DNA from: Tubiluchus corallicola
Lineage: Eukaryota; Priapulida; Priapulimorpha; Priapulimorphida; Tubiluchidae
Direction of reading: 5' to 3'
Length of the DNA stretch: 48,500 bases
Assembly: GCA_030141605.1 (NCBI GenBank)
Contig: JAQGDQ010000029.1
Coordinates: 1-48,500, forward strand
Shown: positions 1 through 10,422 of the stretch, in pieces
Position numbering within the stretch: position 1 is the stretch's first letter
How the letters are laid out: each line of letters begins with the position of its first letter
Notes under the pieces: model-generated
Database searches by the model: none
Seen by the model: only the letters and a program-made list of their open reading frames with translations
What the model was told of the DNA's origin: nothing
Position numbers and translations under genes: made by a program

Positions 1-87
1 GTATACTGTTTCCTAATAAAAAACAGTTGTTTTTAACATGATTCGTCCAATAAATTCAAATCGATATAGTCTTAGATCAAACGATAG

Positions 88-460
88 TGGTTCCTAGAGT
101 GCGCTGTTCCACTGTGGGTGAGCGGTCATTTGCCTGTTGCAAGACGAACTCTGTGGAACAGCCTGCCTATCCATACAGGACAATTTCGAATACTAGCAAT
201 TTTAAAATACAGTTTAAAACATACTTATCTAAGATAGTATATAATCTTTGAAGTAATTAAAATTTTGATTTGTTATTATATGCTTGTATTTTTTAAATCT
301 GTGTGTTTTTTGTATATTTACTTATTGCAATTTTATGAAATTTAGTATGATTACTGTTTAATCTTGTAAACCTTTTGTTGTTAAGTCTGTCATGGTTATT
401 TTAGATATCTTGGTGAAGCGTCTTTGAATATTGTCAGTTGTGCTATCTGTATATTTAGAC
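88..460 (+). mobile_element. 3' end of a 5'-truncated non-LTR retrotransposon (LINE)
   Basis: A frame open from 88 to a TAG at 235-237 contains RRTLWNSLP (about 142-168) followed by a short basic stretch rich in L and K. This LWNSLP...LK pattern is typical of the extreme C-terminus of reverse transcriptases of CR1/Jockey-like LINEs. About 220 bp of AT-rich 3' UTR and an AAT-repeat tail (from about 469) follow. Only about 50 codons remain, so it is a dead, 5'-truncated copy. The clade is not resolved. Confidence 0.6.
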
Positions 461-468
461 GCTATACA

Positions 469-616
<148 letters not shown>

Positions 617-617
617 T

Positions 618-1286
618 TGTGTGCTTGCAAACCAAAAACGTCCATAAGTTGGCATAGTTAAAACTACGTTATGATGCTTCAAAGTAGAATGCACCAGAAA
701 TTTTGTCAAATGTCACTTTTTGCTTTTTATAAAAACTAACGCTAAATATATTGGACTTTAATGTACTACCAGTCAAAATGTCAAGAAAATATTTAAAAAA
801 TACCATAAATCAAATTTTGTAACCCAGTACTCACTTTTCAGTCTAGAAATTAGTACTACAATTGAGAAGAACTTGTATTTTTGAACTCCGGCAGTAGCTC
901 ATGGAAGCAGTCATTTTGTTTCGGGTTTTTTGTGTCACCAAGCCCAGATCTTCATCAGGAAGAGCCATCTATTGGATTTAAACATAACATCAACGTGTTT
1001 TTGCAAAGTCTGTGGCAACCGCAACCAACATATGTATGGTTGTTAAGTGTTTTGTGGAAATGCAACAAAAAACAATGGCTAACTGTAACGATTATTTTCT
1101 CAAGATTATGTTTTCCAGTGCCCTAGCATGCATCTCATCTTTAACGTGGATTATCTCAGCTTAGAAATAACATAAAGCGATGAGATTGGTATTAAAATGA
1201 TCCTCATGAAATAGAGATTCAGGATATGTGAATAACTAGAAGAGCTTAATTGTCGACTTATGGACAATTTTACATGCAAGCACACA
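618..1286. mobile_element. MITE, TGTGTGCTTGCA family, copy 1
   Basis: The first and last 12 bases are perfect inverted repeats (TGTGTGCTTGCA at 618-629 and its complement at 1275-1286). The match continues imperfectly inward to a CGTCCATAAGT-type block. The whole element aligns base by base, with scattered differences, to 35014-35667. There is no credible transposase, so it is a non-autonomous DNA transposon of about 669 bp in the intron upstream of the first visible exon. The superfamily is not identified. Confidence 0.8.
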
Positions 1287-1339
1287 TATTTATTACGTGA
1301 GATGCTAATTTTAAAACTTTAATTGTTCCATATTTTTAG

Positions 1340-1558
1340 CTGATCACTGTGGTCCACCTGATGACATAGAGAATGGCTCATGGGAAGTGTCCAAGGGCGA
1401 CTACGAAGACGACCAGTATGACTACAAAACTGAAGTCACGTATGAATGTGATGATGGTTATGAGCTTGTCGGTTCGGAAACCATCAAGTGCGCTAAAGAG
1501 TGCAAGTGTGGTGGAGTGTATTACTACGCCTGGCAGCCGGATCCGCCAGAGTGCGTGC
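1340..1558 (+). CDS. Exon 1: sushi/CCP module 1
   Basis: Acceptor TATTTTTAG, donor GTAAGT, phase 1 to 1, 73 codons. The module starts HCGPPDDIENG and has YECDDGYELVG, the typical central part of a sushi domain. The C-terminal part is unusual: the final cysteine pair region has an extra KECKCGG segment before WQPDPPEC. An upstream exon ending in phase 1 must exist 5' of the window or of the MITE. Confidence 0.9.
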
Positions 1559-1741
1559 GTAAGTATCCGAAAGTATAGTTCTCATTAGGAATCGAGGGAA
1601 GAAACAGATTTTTGAAAGTAACATTTTGCTTTTAATGACTGTTAATGTGAAATGTGGTATAGGTCCGGATTTTAAATTTGTTCAAGATAAGTAAACAAAA
1701 TGCTGATTTTTGTGTCATTACTTGTTTACATTTGTTGTTAA
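1559..1741. other. Intron segment, no feature seen
   Basis: Plain intron sequence after the GTAAGT donor. Its last four bases, with 1741, are the TTAA target of the piggyBac-like element. Confidence 0.7.
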
Positions 1742-2307
1742 TCCTTTCACTACGTTGTTGCTTTCTAACTGGGCCACTTTTGCACATTCGACAATAACTT
1801 CTTGTGGTGTGTTACTAAAACAGAATCATGTAAATAAACAAATAGTTGTTCGTTATTAAGTACATTAGTTTTATTTCTACACATGCGCACACATGCATGC
1901 ACACCCTCATAAATAAGCACGTATTTATATTTAGAAACCAGTTTTCACAAAAGACACAATACTAATCCATAATATGTAATCATTTTACAAGAATGCAGAA
2001 GAATCAACTAAACATACGTTTCATCAACAATCTGCAAGTGATTTTACGTGGGAACTTACCATACAGTACAGTATTGTGGGATGCACTTAGCTTCAAATGC
2101 TGATTGGCCGGTTAGCATTACTTGTTGCGCAGCAATCCCAATCCCACGGCTGTTAAACTTTTCTGCAATATTTTTCATGGCCGTAGCAGTGAAATAAACA
2201 GACCTGGGAGACTGCGCTTAGTGCTGAGCTTGGGCAGCAGTCTACCACTTTCTGTCCCTTGCGTGAAAAACGTAGGCAGCACTGTGCCGCCTTCCATAGT
2301 GAAAGGG
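1742..2307. mobile_element. piggyBac-like non-autonomous element with TTAA duplication
   Basis: TTAA is present on both sides (1738-1741 and 2308-2311). The ends are inverted repeats: TCCTTTCACTACG on the left, and the complement of AGTGAAAGGG on the right. TTAA plus a CCYTTT terminus is the hallmark of piggyBac insertions. At 566 bp with no transposase, it must have been mobilised in trans. Confidence 0.75.
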
Positions 2308-2456
2308 TTAATTGTTTATATTGAGAATTAAAACATTTTTGCAATCGTAATAAGTGTTTGGTTTGCTTAAATTAATAAATACGTAAATTATATACTTCGA
2401 CAATTATAATAGACAGGATAATTTTTCAATAAGTTTTGTGCTTGTTTTATAATTAG

Positions 2457-2633
2457 TTAAGTCGTGCAGTGAGTTAAGTGACATTGAAAATGGCTACATC
2501 GAGTACACCGATGATTTGAATTTTGGATCAACGGCTACGTACACGTGCAATAGCGGCTACGAATTGGTGGGAACCCAGAGTAGAACTTGCCAGAACAATG
2601 GAATATGGTCAGGCTCCAAACCTTCTTGCGAAT
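2457..2633 (+). CDS. Exon 2: sushi/CCP module 2
   Basis: Acceptor AATTAG, donor GTAAGT, phase 1 to 1, 59 codons. A complete four-cysteine sushi module: SCSELSDIENG, then ATYTCNSGYELVG, RTCQNNGIW and KPSCE. This is the clearest CCP in the window; its C3-NNGIWSGSKPSC4 tail is canonical. Confidence 0.95.
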
Positions 2634-2681
2634 GTAAGTGCTTGTGCGAAGTTTGGATGCTGTTATATTTGTTTAAAAATA

Positions 2682-3333
2682 CAGCAAGTCCTCGCTTAAC
2701 GACGCTAAGGTGTTCCAGCAAAATGCGTCGTTAAGTGAAACTTCGCTAAACAAAACATTGTTTTTCATAAGGAACAACATAAAAGCATTCATTTGCGATC
2801 CAGGAGTAAAAATCAATAGTGCTTAGTGCTTGTCTATGTTAAAAGGTTCAGTTATCTTGCAGGAGAAAAATCAATAACGTTTGTCTCATAAGTTAAATAC
2901 TTTATATGGTTTATTGCTTACAGTTCTATAGCATTTCTTTAATTGAAATATTGCTAATATTACTAGTTGTGTTCTTGGCAGCTAAAATGCAAATGAGGTG
3001 AACGCAGCCAATTAATGATGTAACAGGAGAGTTTTATCAGCTGAAACCCTTGCATTTTATCAAAAAGAATTTTATCTAAACGTGTGAAAGCAATGAATCA
3101 TCTTGGCCTGCTTGTAGCTGCAGCTGATTGTCTGTCATAGGTTTAGTTGTGCTGTGGTGACCTGGGTTAAATGGCGGGCTTCTTGATAGAGTACCAGGGC
3201 AGTAAACAACTTCAGTGTTTAAAGTATGGAAAAAACGTTGTTAAAACAAAACGTGCAACATTAACTGAACAAATGACAGCGTCGTTAAAGTGAAACGTCG
3301 CTAAGCGGGGAGTCGTTTAGCGAGGACTTACTG
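2682..3333. mobile_element. Tigger/pogo-like MITE flanked by TA
   Basis: Left end CAGCAAGTCCTCGCTTAACG and right end complementary to CAGTAAGTCCTCGCTAAACG form terminal inverted repeats. TA lies on each side (2680-2681 and 3334-3335), as expected for Tc1/mariner/pogo insertion. Further subterminal TCGTTAAGTGAAAC / CGTTAAAGTGAAAC blocks are also inverted. It is 652 bp with no transposase. Confidence 0.8.
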
Positions 3334-3367
3334 TACGTTAATTTTCAGAAATTCCAGGCAAACTGAG

Positions 3368-3712
3368 TACCAGGCGTCGAATTCAAATCGAATCAAATTC
3401 AGTATTAAAGACTTTGCGAATAAATTTAGAATTAGTAATGAAAAGCAGTCTTACAAAGAATCGTGCGTATTGCTTGACTTTGTTCTAGTGAAAGAACTAT
3501 AATAATTTGTTAAACAGTTATGCACAGAAATCACATGTAGACTGTGCCGATTGCACAATGTTTCGAAAGTTTTACTGTTAAAAAATGAATTTAATTAAAG
3601 TGTTGAATGACCGAAATCCACAATTTTAATTTTGAATCGAGTTCTAATTAAACAACCTTGTTTAAATCGAATTTCAAAATTTTAATTGATTCAGTCGTTC
3701 CATGCTCACCGT
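3368..3712. mobile_element. Degenerate hAT-like element, TAGGGGTGAGC family, reverse orientation
   Basis: TCGAATTCAAATCGAATCAA near the start and CATGCTCACC near the end match, in reverse orientation, the copies at 24052, 39592 and 41800. The terminal inverted repeats are worn and exact borders are uncertain. Confidence 0.5.
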
Positions 3713-4463
3713 TAGTACTAAGCAGGTGCCACAGCTTCAACTGTAGAATTATGTAGCCAGGTTTGGTTTGTGCCTGTATTTTGTGAGAATACTAGTTTTA
3801 CCATATTAAGCTAATAAATGGAAATGATCATTATGTCAGTGTTATTTAAAATATAATTTATGAGTTGTGGTTTGTGGCAAAATTAATTCTGACATTTGCA
3901 TCTCGATATTCTTGAGTATTTTCAAGAAGGATGTCTGTTGGATATTCATAATCGATTGATTGGATGCAAAACTCGTTCGATAAAAGATTATAAGCAGTTT
4001 TCAGGGCATTTTCTGCTATTTTATGAGCGGACAACATACATTTAAAAACCAAAACCATGTGTCGGCAGTTATGAGAAACCTTTGCATCTGAAATGCAGTG
4101 CCAGCACATTTTGTTACTGTGCAAAACTAGCAGCATATTACTTCATTTTGCTGAGTTGACAGCTATATTTGTCCTGTAATTTTTGTTCACTTTATAAAAA
4201 ATGGGTAGTAAATGGTACTGGTAATACAATCAATTTGCATTAGCAGCTGAGAAAAACATTTGATGAACAGAAATAATGACCTTAATTGATTATAATTCAA
4301 TAAATCTAATAATCAGTCCTACCAGTACTTGAAGTCAAGAAACACTTTAAGTAGATTAACCAGAGTTAACTGTATAATGCAACCATCTTCCTAGGTCGTG
4401 GGTCCAACTTGAGTGAAAAGATGCGACGGACTTCGTCTATTTTTCTGTCATAACTTTTGTATT
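3713..4463. other. Intron segment, no feature seen
   Basis: AT-rich intron sequence. An antisense open frame at 3858-4136 has no recognisable motif, and I do not call it a gene. Confidence 0.6.
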
Positions 4464-4632
4464 TGTGACCGTGCATAGCAAAACCGTCCATAGTGCAGTA
4501 GGTATCAATTTTTAGTTATATGCTTATTCTTATTTTTCCTCTTTGATAAAAATTGACTATTCTGACTTTTTTGACCTTTAGCTCCATAATTAAATTAGCG
4601 CGCTATGGACAGTTTTGCAAGGCACGGTCGCG
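4464..4632. mobile_element. Short foldback MITE (169 bp)
   Basis: Arms of about 33 bp (4464-4496 and the complement of 4600-4632) differ at about six positions. The core CAAAACCGTCCATAG resembles the inner terminal repeat of the 618 and 35014 elements (CAAAATCGTCCAT), so it may be a miniature relative. Confidence 0.65.
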
Positions 4633-4741
4633 TTTTAATTTTAATTTTTTTAAAAGGCCTCAACATCTTTTACATTGAATATAAAAATAAATAAATGATT
4701 GATATGCTAAGTATTTTATAATTTTTTTAAATGTAATGTAG

Positions 4742-4900
4742 TGTTGACTTGCGACAACCCCATACCGCCGATTCATGGCGAAGTTGTGTGGCACGATACT
4801 GAGATTGGTTCTTGTGCTAACTTTAGCTGCGTGGATCCAGGTTACGAGCTGGAGGGAAATGCTGTTGTTTGCTGTGAGGGAGGAGGCACGTCAATAAAGG
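4742..4900 (+). CDS. Exon 3: sushi/CCP module 3, C-terminal part missing
   Basis: Acceptor TGTAG, donor GTAACA, phase 1 to 1, 53 codons. The first half is a clear sushi module (LTCDNPIPPIHGEV, FSCVDPGYELEGNAVVCC), but the exon ends at GGGTSIK without the usual tryptophan and fourth cysteine. Nothing in the next intron supplies them convincingly, and the next exon starts the X1 module. Either a small exon was missed, or the sushi fold is completed by the W...PTC tail at the end of X1 (exon 6). Confidence 0.85.
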
Positions 4901-4981
4901 GTAACAGCTTTTACTTATTAGAGCACGCATGTTCACAATGCAAAATTATTAATTTGATATACTTTAAGACATTTCCATCTA

Positions 4982-5332
4982 CGGTAGGCGCCGCTTAGTA
5001 GACTCACTTCGGGACGAAAGCGTTTTGGCCCAATTAACCGATGAATCAATTAGCCAACAGGTGTAGCCTATTACTATTATAGAAGTGTGAGTCATGACTC
5101 GCCGCTTTAGTATGCACTAAAAATGCTTTAAATGAATTTTAGAAGCGAATTAATACAAAATTCCTATGTGCAATTATTTAAGAATCCTAATTTATGTAAG
5201 TAATTAACTAACATTTCATTAACGATTCATTCTAACATTCGTGCAAGGTCGGTTGCTTCGTTTCTTTATGAAGAAGTTGGTTTATGAAATTCTCATACTG
5301 ATGAATGGATGAAAATCTGTTGCTGTATACTG
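4982..5332. mobile_element. Tigger/pogo-like MITE, CAGTAGGCGC family, copy 1
   Basis: The left end CGGTAGGCGCCGCTTAGTAG is preceded by TA, and the right end ...TATACTG is followed by TA. The body aligns with 30706-31102, including blocks at GACTCACTT, CCAATTAACCGA and GAAAATCTGTTGCTGT. Outside the CAGTA ends the two termini differ, so the right border is provisional. Confidence 0.55.
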
Positions 5333-5345
5333 TACATATTCACTC

Positions 5346-5576
5346 AAATCACCTAGTCATCTACTGCTTGAACTGCAGTTGGTGACGACCATGTTTCCCA
5401 TGTGAAAGGCAGTGGGAGCTCCAAATCACCTAGTCATCTACTGCTTGAACTGCAGTTGGTGACGACCATGTTTCCCCTGTGAAAAGCAGTGGGAGCTCCA
5501 AATCACCTAGTCATCTACTGCTTGAACTGCAGTTGGTGACGACCATGTTTCCCCTGTGAAAAGCAGTGGGAGCTCC
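5346..5576. repeat. 77-bp tandem repeat, 3 copies
   Basis: AAATCACCTAGTCATCTACT begins at 5346, 5423 and 5500, and the array breaks off at 5577. Copies 2 and 3 are almost identical; copy 1 differs at a few bases. Confidence 0.95.
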
Positions 5577-6361
5577 AAATCATTGGGAAAGTGATTAAAT
5601 GTTTAACTTCCAGAAACAACAAGGTTAAGAGCAGCGATGAGCGATTGACAGTTTCAAAGCAAATCTCTTTCGCTAGTAAATATGCTTCCTTACAAACAAA
5701 GCTGTACTAAATTTATTTTTCTGGCCATATTATAGTGCACAAAAGCAAGTAAAAACAATTCGTTTTTTTGATCACACGCAAGTGTCTTATTTGAAGCATG
5801 TGAAGGAAAATATTGAATCAATTATGCGGAGTTATCTTAGTCAATCGCCGACAGCTTTTATATGTATTTGAATAGTAGTAGCCCATACAAGATGTTTTTG
5901 AGTCAATTAAGTAACTGATTCTATTAACCTCAGGTCTAATAAACGGTTCCTAATGTATTTTGATTCTCATATTATTTCACTCTTTGGAAACAAAAAAAAA
6001 AATTGGGTTGCAGCAAAGTTTACGACGAGGAGGAGGCATTTTTTCCACTAATTTGTTCTTTATTATGATCACTCTGAAATCTGCTACTTAAGTGAGATTT
6101 GTGGACAATATTGGAAATCGTGATCTTAAATTTTGGTGTAGGTCGCCGCCAGCCATATTGAAATTCAAGATGGCGGCATATTTGCAAATAGATTAGATGC
6201 ATCTTGAACCTTGTGAAATAGGCTTGTGAAAATGTGCGTACGTGGCCAAATTTACAGAAATTTTGTTAGTACAGACATTCCGTGAATTCACAGTGGTACC
6301 GCATTAATACAAGTTTTGTAAGCGTATTTCATTATTCTCTATGGAAATCTGTAACTTGTAG
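5577..6361. other. Intron segment, no feature seen
   Basis: I looked here for a small exon carrying the missing tryptophan and last cysteine of CCP3 and found none with good splice sites. An antisense open frame at 6020-6202 has no motif. Confidence 0.5.
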
Positions 6362-6582
6362 AGCCAATTCGCTATCTTGTTGTCGGGGCTGCCGAATACG
6401 TCACTGACGACAGTTCTACGCCGGACAGCGGTTGTGGTAGCAAGTATCAAGGCGAGCTTCTTCAACAAGTTCAGGCCGTGCAACCTTACTTGCGGAACGC
6501 GTGTACCCAGGATGGGATACCAAGCTCCGAGGTGCTGCTGTCCATCTATGAGACTGTTACTGTGGCTGTGGACGGAGAAGAA
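6362..6582 (+). CDS. Exon 4: X1 module, part a (unrecognised domain)
   Basis: Acceptor TTGTAG, donor GTAAGT, phase 1 to 0. The frame is fixed by exon 3 (phase 1) and by similarity to exon 12. It contains PIRYLVV, a cysteine-to-cysteine stretch of 22 residues that looks helical (LLQQVQAVQPYLRNAC), then DGIP and ETVTVAVDGEE. Exon 12 has the same order: WIQY, C-19 residues-C, DGLP, EEVTVTVDGNE. I do not recognise the domain. Confidence 0.85.
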
Positions 6583-7410
6583 GTAAGTGTAAATAGAAGT
6601 TTTTTTTTATGTAGTCTTCTGATGGTTCGAAAAATGTGCATCATCAAAATTTAAGAGGATGGCCAAATATTCTTGCTAAATGTAGGCTTGCCTTAAGTAC
6701 TCAAAGGAAAAACGGATGATTGTGTAAAGACTCGGAATAAAGAATGCTTTAAAATATGGAAAACTACAATAACTTTTTTTTAAATCAAAGCTTAGATTAA
6801 ATAATAATTACCTCGGATACTCAAATTTTGTTAAACTTCCAAAGCTACGCACGGCTCATTGAATCTACTAAGATTGGCAACAGCGCCTTTTTGTCACATG
6901 TGTATGGCCGACAAATAGAAGGTGGTATCGTGATAACCGTGATCATGAACGCCAGTGTTAGTTTCTGATGTCATATGATTTCTGATATAGAGCATTTTCG
7001 TGACGTTGCGCGTTTAAGCAGTAACATTCATGGAAACGTGCTTGACACGCAAGGGAAACCATTGCACAAACTGTGGTTAGTTTTTGCAGTAAGCAATAGC
7101 TGTGTTTGGTTGCCGTAACTTTCCAAGCTAATTATTCAAATATAAGAAACAATTGCTAATTTTTATAGGCAAGAAAATGTTTGTTTTGGACTGTAAATTA
7201 AAACGAGATTGAATCTAAACAATCGTCTGGTTTTCCTTCAATTATTTCAAGATTTTAAAAATGACACTTTTCGTTTCTCTTCCCGATGTGTGTAATCATC
7301 ATCATATGAAAGTAAAGTTAGTTTTGTGTAACTGTAGTTTGTTATTGACTGTTGGCTGGTAAAATCAGCGAGAGGCTTGTATTATTTGTTGAAATTGTAA
7401 ACAACCTTAG
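6583..7410. other. Intron segment, no feature seen
   Basis: Ordinary AT-rich intron without recognisable repeats or coding potential. Confidence 0.6.
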
Positions 7411-7679
7411 GTAAAGATCCTTATGATTGTTATTATTATTTCTGTTATTATTAATATTATAATCATTGGTATTATTATTATTATTATTATATAATCATCA
7501 TCATCATTATCATTATCAATCATTATCATTACTATTACTATTATAACTTCTGTTATTATTGCTATTACTTATACTATTACTATTACTGTTGCTGTTACTA
7601 TTACTATTACTATTACTATTACTATTACTATTACTATTACTATTACTATTACTATTACTATTACTATTACTATTACTAT

Positions 7680-7739
<60 letters not shown>

Positions 7740-7945
7740 CACTACCACTACCACTACCACTACCACTACCACTACCACTACCACTACCACTACCACTACC
7801 ACTACCACTACCACTATTACTATTACTATTACTATTACTATTACTCTTTCTGTTACTATTACTGCTACTACTACTTTTGTTATTACTATTATTATTATCA
7901 GTGTTATCATCACTATCGTCATTATCATCATTATTAATAATAAAA
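7411..7945. repeat. Compound microsatellite built on (ACTATT)n, (ACT)n and (ACTACC)n
   Basis: The core (about 7572-7845) runs (ACTATT)n, then (ACT)n, then (ACTACC)n, then (ACTATT)n again, flanked by ATT- and ATC-rich tracts. Six-base periodicity keeps several frames open on both strands (poly-Leu, poly-Ser, poly-Val); these are not genes. It lies about 75 bp upstream of the exon 5 acceptor. Confidence 0.95.
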
Positions 7946-8018
7946 ATACTTTGGATTAAAATATTGGACAAAAACCTTTTTGTGGTTTTTGATAGAACGC
8001 TTTTTTTCAATATCTAAG

Positions 8019-8222
8019 GTTTCCACCACATTTGGCATATATACGGAGAAGACTATCCCCTTCAAAGATGATGTAGATTTGGACGATCTAGTAAGATGCA
8101 CTGAGGTAGCTTGGCAGGGCATCTACGACAATATTTGGAGTTTTCAAGAGCTTTTGACCATCAAAGTAGATGGATGTCCAGACATCAACCTCGAATACGA
8201 AGATGAAGATGATATTCCAAAG
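8019..8222 (+). CDS. Exon 5: X1 module, part b
   Basis: Acceptor ATCTAAG, donor GTAGAA (non-optimal), phase 0 to 0, 68 codons. It reads VSTTFGIYTEKTIPF, an acidic DDVDLDDLVRC segment, helical-looking AWQGIYDNIW, a strand-like ELLTIKVDG, and an acidic end EYEDEDDIPK. It aligns loosely with exon 13 around the single cysteine. Confidence 0.8.
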
Positions 8223-8632
8223 GTAGAATGATGTTTCTGTATTTTTAATTCAGTATTAGTGAAGACAGTAAGTCCTAACTTAACGATTCCCTGTTTAGCA
8301 TTGTTTCGTTATAGCATTTGACACCCTTTTCTCACTTAACGACTCGTGTTTCATGTTAACGACATTTTTTTACTTTGTTCAAAGCAGTTTTTTATTTTAT
8401 CAACAACATTTTTACCTAACTCGAAGCATTAAAACAGTGCATATTGCGCTATTCTGTTCTAAAAATGCACTAATAAGAAAAAAACTAGTAAAATTGATAT
8501 TTATGTTTCTGTTTCTTGACTGACTGTTAAGTACTAAAAGCTGTTTGTGCCAAGTGAGATCTGTTTTCGATGTATACGCTTCTTGTGAGTCAATACTGTA
8601 AGTTGATTGTTACTGTTTTGTAATTTATGTAG
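8223..8632. mobile_element. Intron with a degenerate Tigger-like remnant
   Basis: CAGTAAGTCCTAACTTAACG at about 8266 resembles the end of the 2682 element, and further TTAACGAC blocks follow to about 8365. A possible other end, ACTGTA, sits near 8595. The remnant is too worn to fix its borders. Confidence 0.4.
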
Positions 8633-8750
8633 ATATCTGAAGACTGGGACTGCTCACGATACCCTGATACGGAGCCTGAGGGTGATGCCTGTGTGCAGAA
8701 TGGAGGCGAAGGATCACCCACGTGGGATAGTGAATTCCCAACTTGTGAAG
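8633..8750 (+). CDS. Exon 6: X1 module, part c (sushi-like tail)
   Basis: Acceptor TTATGTAG, donor GTAAAT, phase 0 to 1. It has three cysteines: DWDC, DACVQNGG, and a tail WDSEFPTCE. The last part looks like the second half of a sushi domain (C...G...W...P.C). Exon 14 has the same cysteine layout. With exons 4-5 it forms a 181-residue cassette bounded by phase-1 introns. Confidence 0.85.
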
Positions 8751-9089
8751 GTAAATGATGAGTATAAATTTCACTTTTTAATCATGCAACTCTTAGTCAT
8801 TTTCGAGAAGTCGATCTCTTTGATAAGCCAGATTTTTTCTCTTTCTCTGTTCGGGCTGTTATCCATACATGTATGGTTTCACTGAGTATCTGGATTGATT
8901 ATTTTGTTGTGTAAAGTAGCATAATAATGAAAAATTGTGCAAAACGTTTGTAAGATTTTCATCTGCCATCATTAGTTGTGGGTTGAGAAATTTTCATAAC
9001 TAAAATGTTCTTTATTTTTTAAGTTTTTGTTTCATCATTTGGAGTTAAATAATTTATACTTAGAGGTTGAAGATGGGTCAGTTTATACA
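8751..9089. other. Intron segment, no feature seen
   Basis: AT-rich intron leading into the 60-bp array. Confidence 0.6.
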
Positions 9090-9740
9090 ACATCGGCTGA
9101 CTCACACAGTAAATCAACTAGCTCGGCTGAAGCTGAGTCAATTGCTACTAAATCAGCTGAGTCACACAGTAAATCAGCTAGCTCGGCTGAAGCTGAGTCA
9201 GTTGCTACTAAATCAGCTGAGTCACACAGTAAATCAGCTAGCTCGGCTGGAGCTGAGTCAGTTGCTACTACATGAGCTGACTCACACAGTAAATCAGCTA
9301 GCTCGGCTGAAGCTGAGTCAGTTGCTACTAAATCAGCTGAGTCACACAGTAAATCAGCTAGCTCGGCTGGAGCTGAGTCAGTTGCTATTACATGAGCTGA
9401 CTCACACAGTAAATCAGCTAGCTCGGCTGAAGCTGAGTCAGTTGCTACTAAATCAGCTGAGTCACACAGTAAATCAGCTAGCTCGGCTGGAGCTGAGTCA
9501 GTTGCTACTACATCAGCTGGCTCACACTGTAAATCAGCTAGCTCGGCTGGAGCTGAGTCAGTTGCTACTACATGAGCTGACACTCACAGTAAATCAGCTA
9601 GCTCGGCTGAAGCTGAGTCAGTTGCTACTAAATCAGCTGAGTCACACAGTAAATCAGCTAGCTCGGCTGGAGCTGAGTCACTTGCTACTACATGAGCTGA
9701 CACTCACAGTAAATCAGCTAGCTCTGCTGAGGTTGACTGA
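9090..9740. repeat. 60-bp minisatellite with 120-bp higher-order alternation and AP-1-type motifs
   Basis: About eleven 60-bp units, each starting GCTCGGCTG(A/G)AGCTGAGTCA from 9121. Two unit types (GCTGAAG...AAATCAGCTGAGTCA and GCTGGAG...CATGAGCTGACTCA) mostly alternate, giving a 120-bp order. I count 18 perfect TGAGTCA/TGACTCA heptamers, the AP-1/TRE core. Because 60 is a multiple of three, frames stay open on both strands; I see no splice or protein evidence for translation. Confidence 0.9.
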
Positions 9741-10297
9741 TTTTTCAGCTGAGTTGGCGTTATGAAAAAATTAGCTAGGTCAGCTAAAGCTACAGATTTT
9801 TGTTAATTAAATGAATGACAAATTGTTAGTTAACTGCTAAATTATGAAGACAAATTTTTTAAATAATTTGTGTTGCTTATATACAGAAAAAAAGCTGATG
9901 TACAAACTCAAATAATGCATTAGAGATCAATTTTTTTATCAGTATAAAAAGTAATGGATTTATTGCAAATATAAATTAAATCCAACTCTTTGCGAGGCTT
10001 ATCTTGATTACTGATGAATCATTACCAAAACACTTAAATGCTTAAATGATCCCATACGTGTGACTAACGTTTCCTATTTAGGTACTTAATTTTGAATTGA
10101 CCAGCTTTCTCATTTAAAAATTTCTAGAGTTTAGTATAGCTGCCAGCACATGCACAATCTGACTGCGAATCCACATTGCGTTTGGCATATTTCCGCCAGT
10201 AATTTGCAGTGTCACGTGTTTATCGCAAGAGCGAAAATCCTCTGTTTATGCATAGTGCCAATCTTTCAGAAAATTATGTGTATTTTTTTCTAAATAG
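9741..10297. other. Intron segment, no feature seen
   Basis: Ordinary intron sequence between the minisatellite and the HYR1 exon. Confidence 0.6.
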
Positions 10298-10422
10298 ATA
10301 AAGAAAAGCCTGTGTTCTTGGATTGTCCTGATTCGGAAGAAATCTGGATCGTTCCTGTTGATAACAGCGGACCACAGTACATCAACATTACGTTCCCTGA
10401 AGCTTATGATAATTCTGGAGTA
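10298..10422 (+). CDS. Exon 7: HYR domain 1, first half
   Basis: Acceptor AAATAG, donor GTATGT, phase 1 to 0. It reads DKEKPVFLDCPDSEEIWI, then INITFPEAYDNSG, the standard N-terminal half of a hyalin repeat (P...CP...., W..P.A.DNSG). HYR domains have an immunoglobulin-like fold and are linked to cell adhesion. Confidence 0.93.

Noticed and set aside
881-1126. 81-codon open frame upstream of exon 1
   Set aside because: It lies wholly inside the MITE at 618-1286, and the matching region of the second MITE copy does not conserve a frame.
3858-4136. Reverse-strand 92-codon open frame
   Set aside because: No recognisable domain, no splice or promoter context, and it lies in an intron of the main gene.
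7516-8017. Long open frames on both strands coding poly-Ser, poly-Leu and poly-Val
   Set aside because: They are translations of the (ACTATT)/(ACT)/(ACTACC) microsatellite and exist in several frames at once.
9067-9765. 232-codon forward and 166-codon reverse frames of a repetitive protein
   Set aside because: The 60-bp repeat unit is a multiple of three, so frames stay open by arithmetic. No splice context, no known motif, and both strands are open equally.
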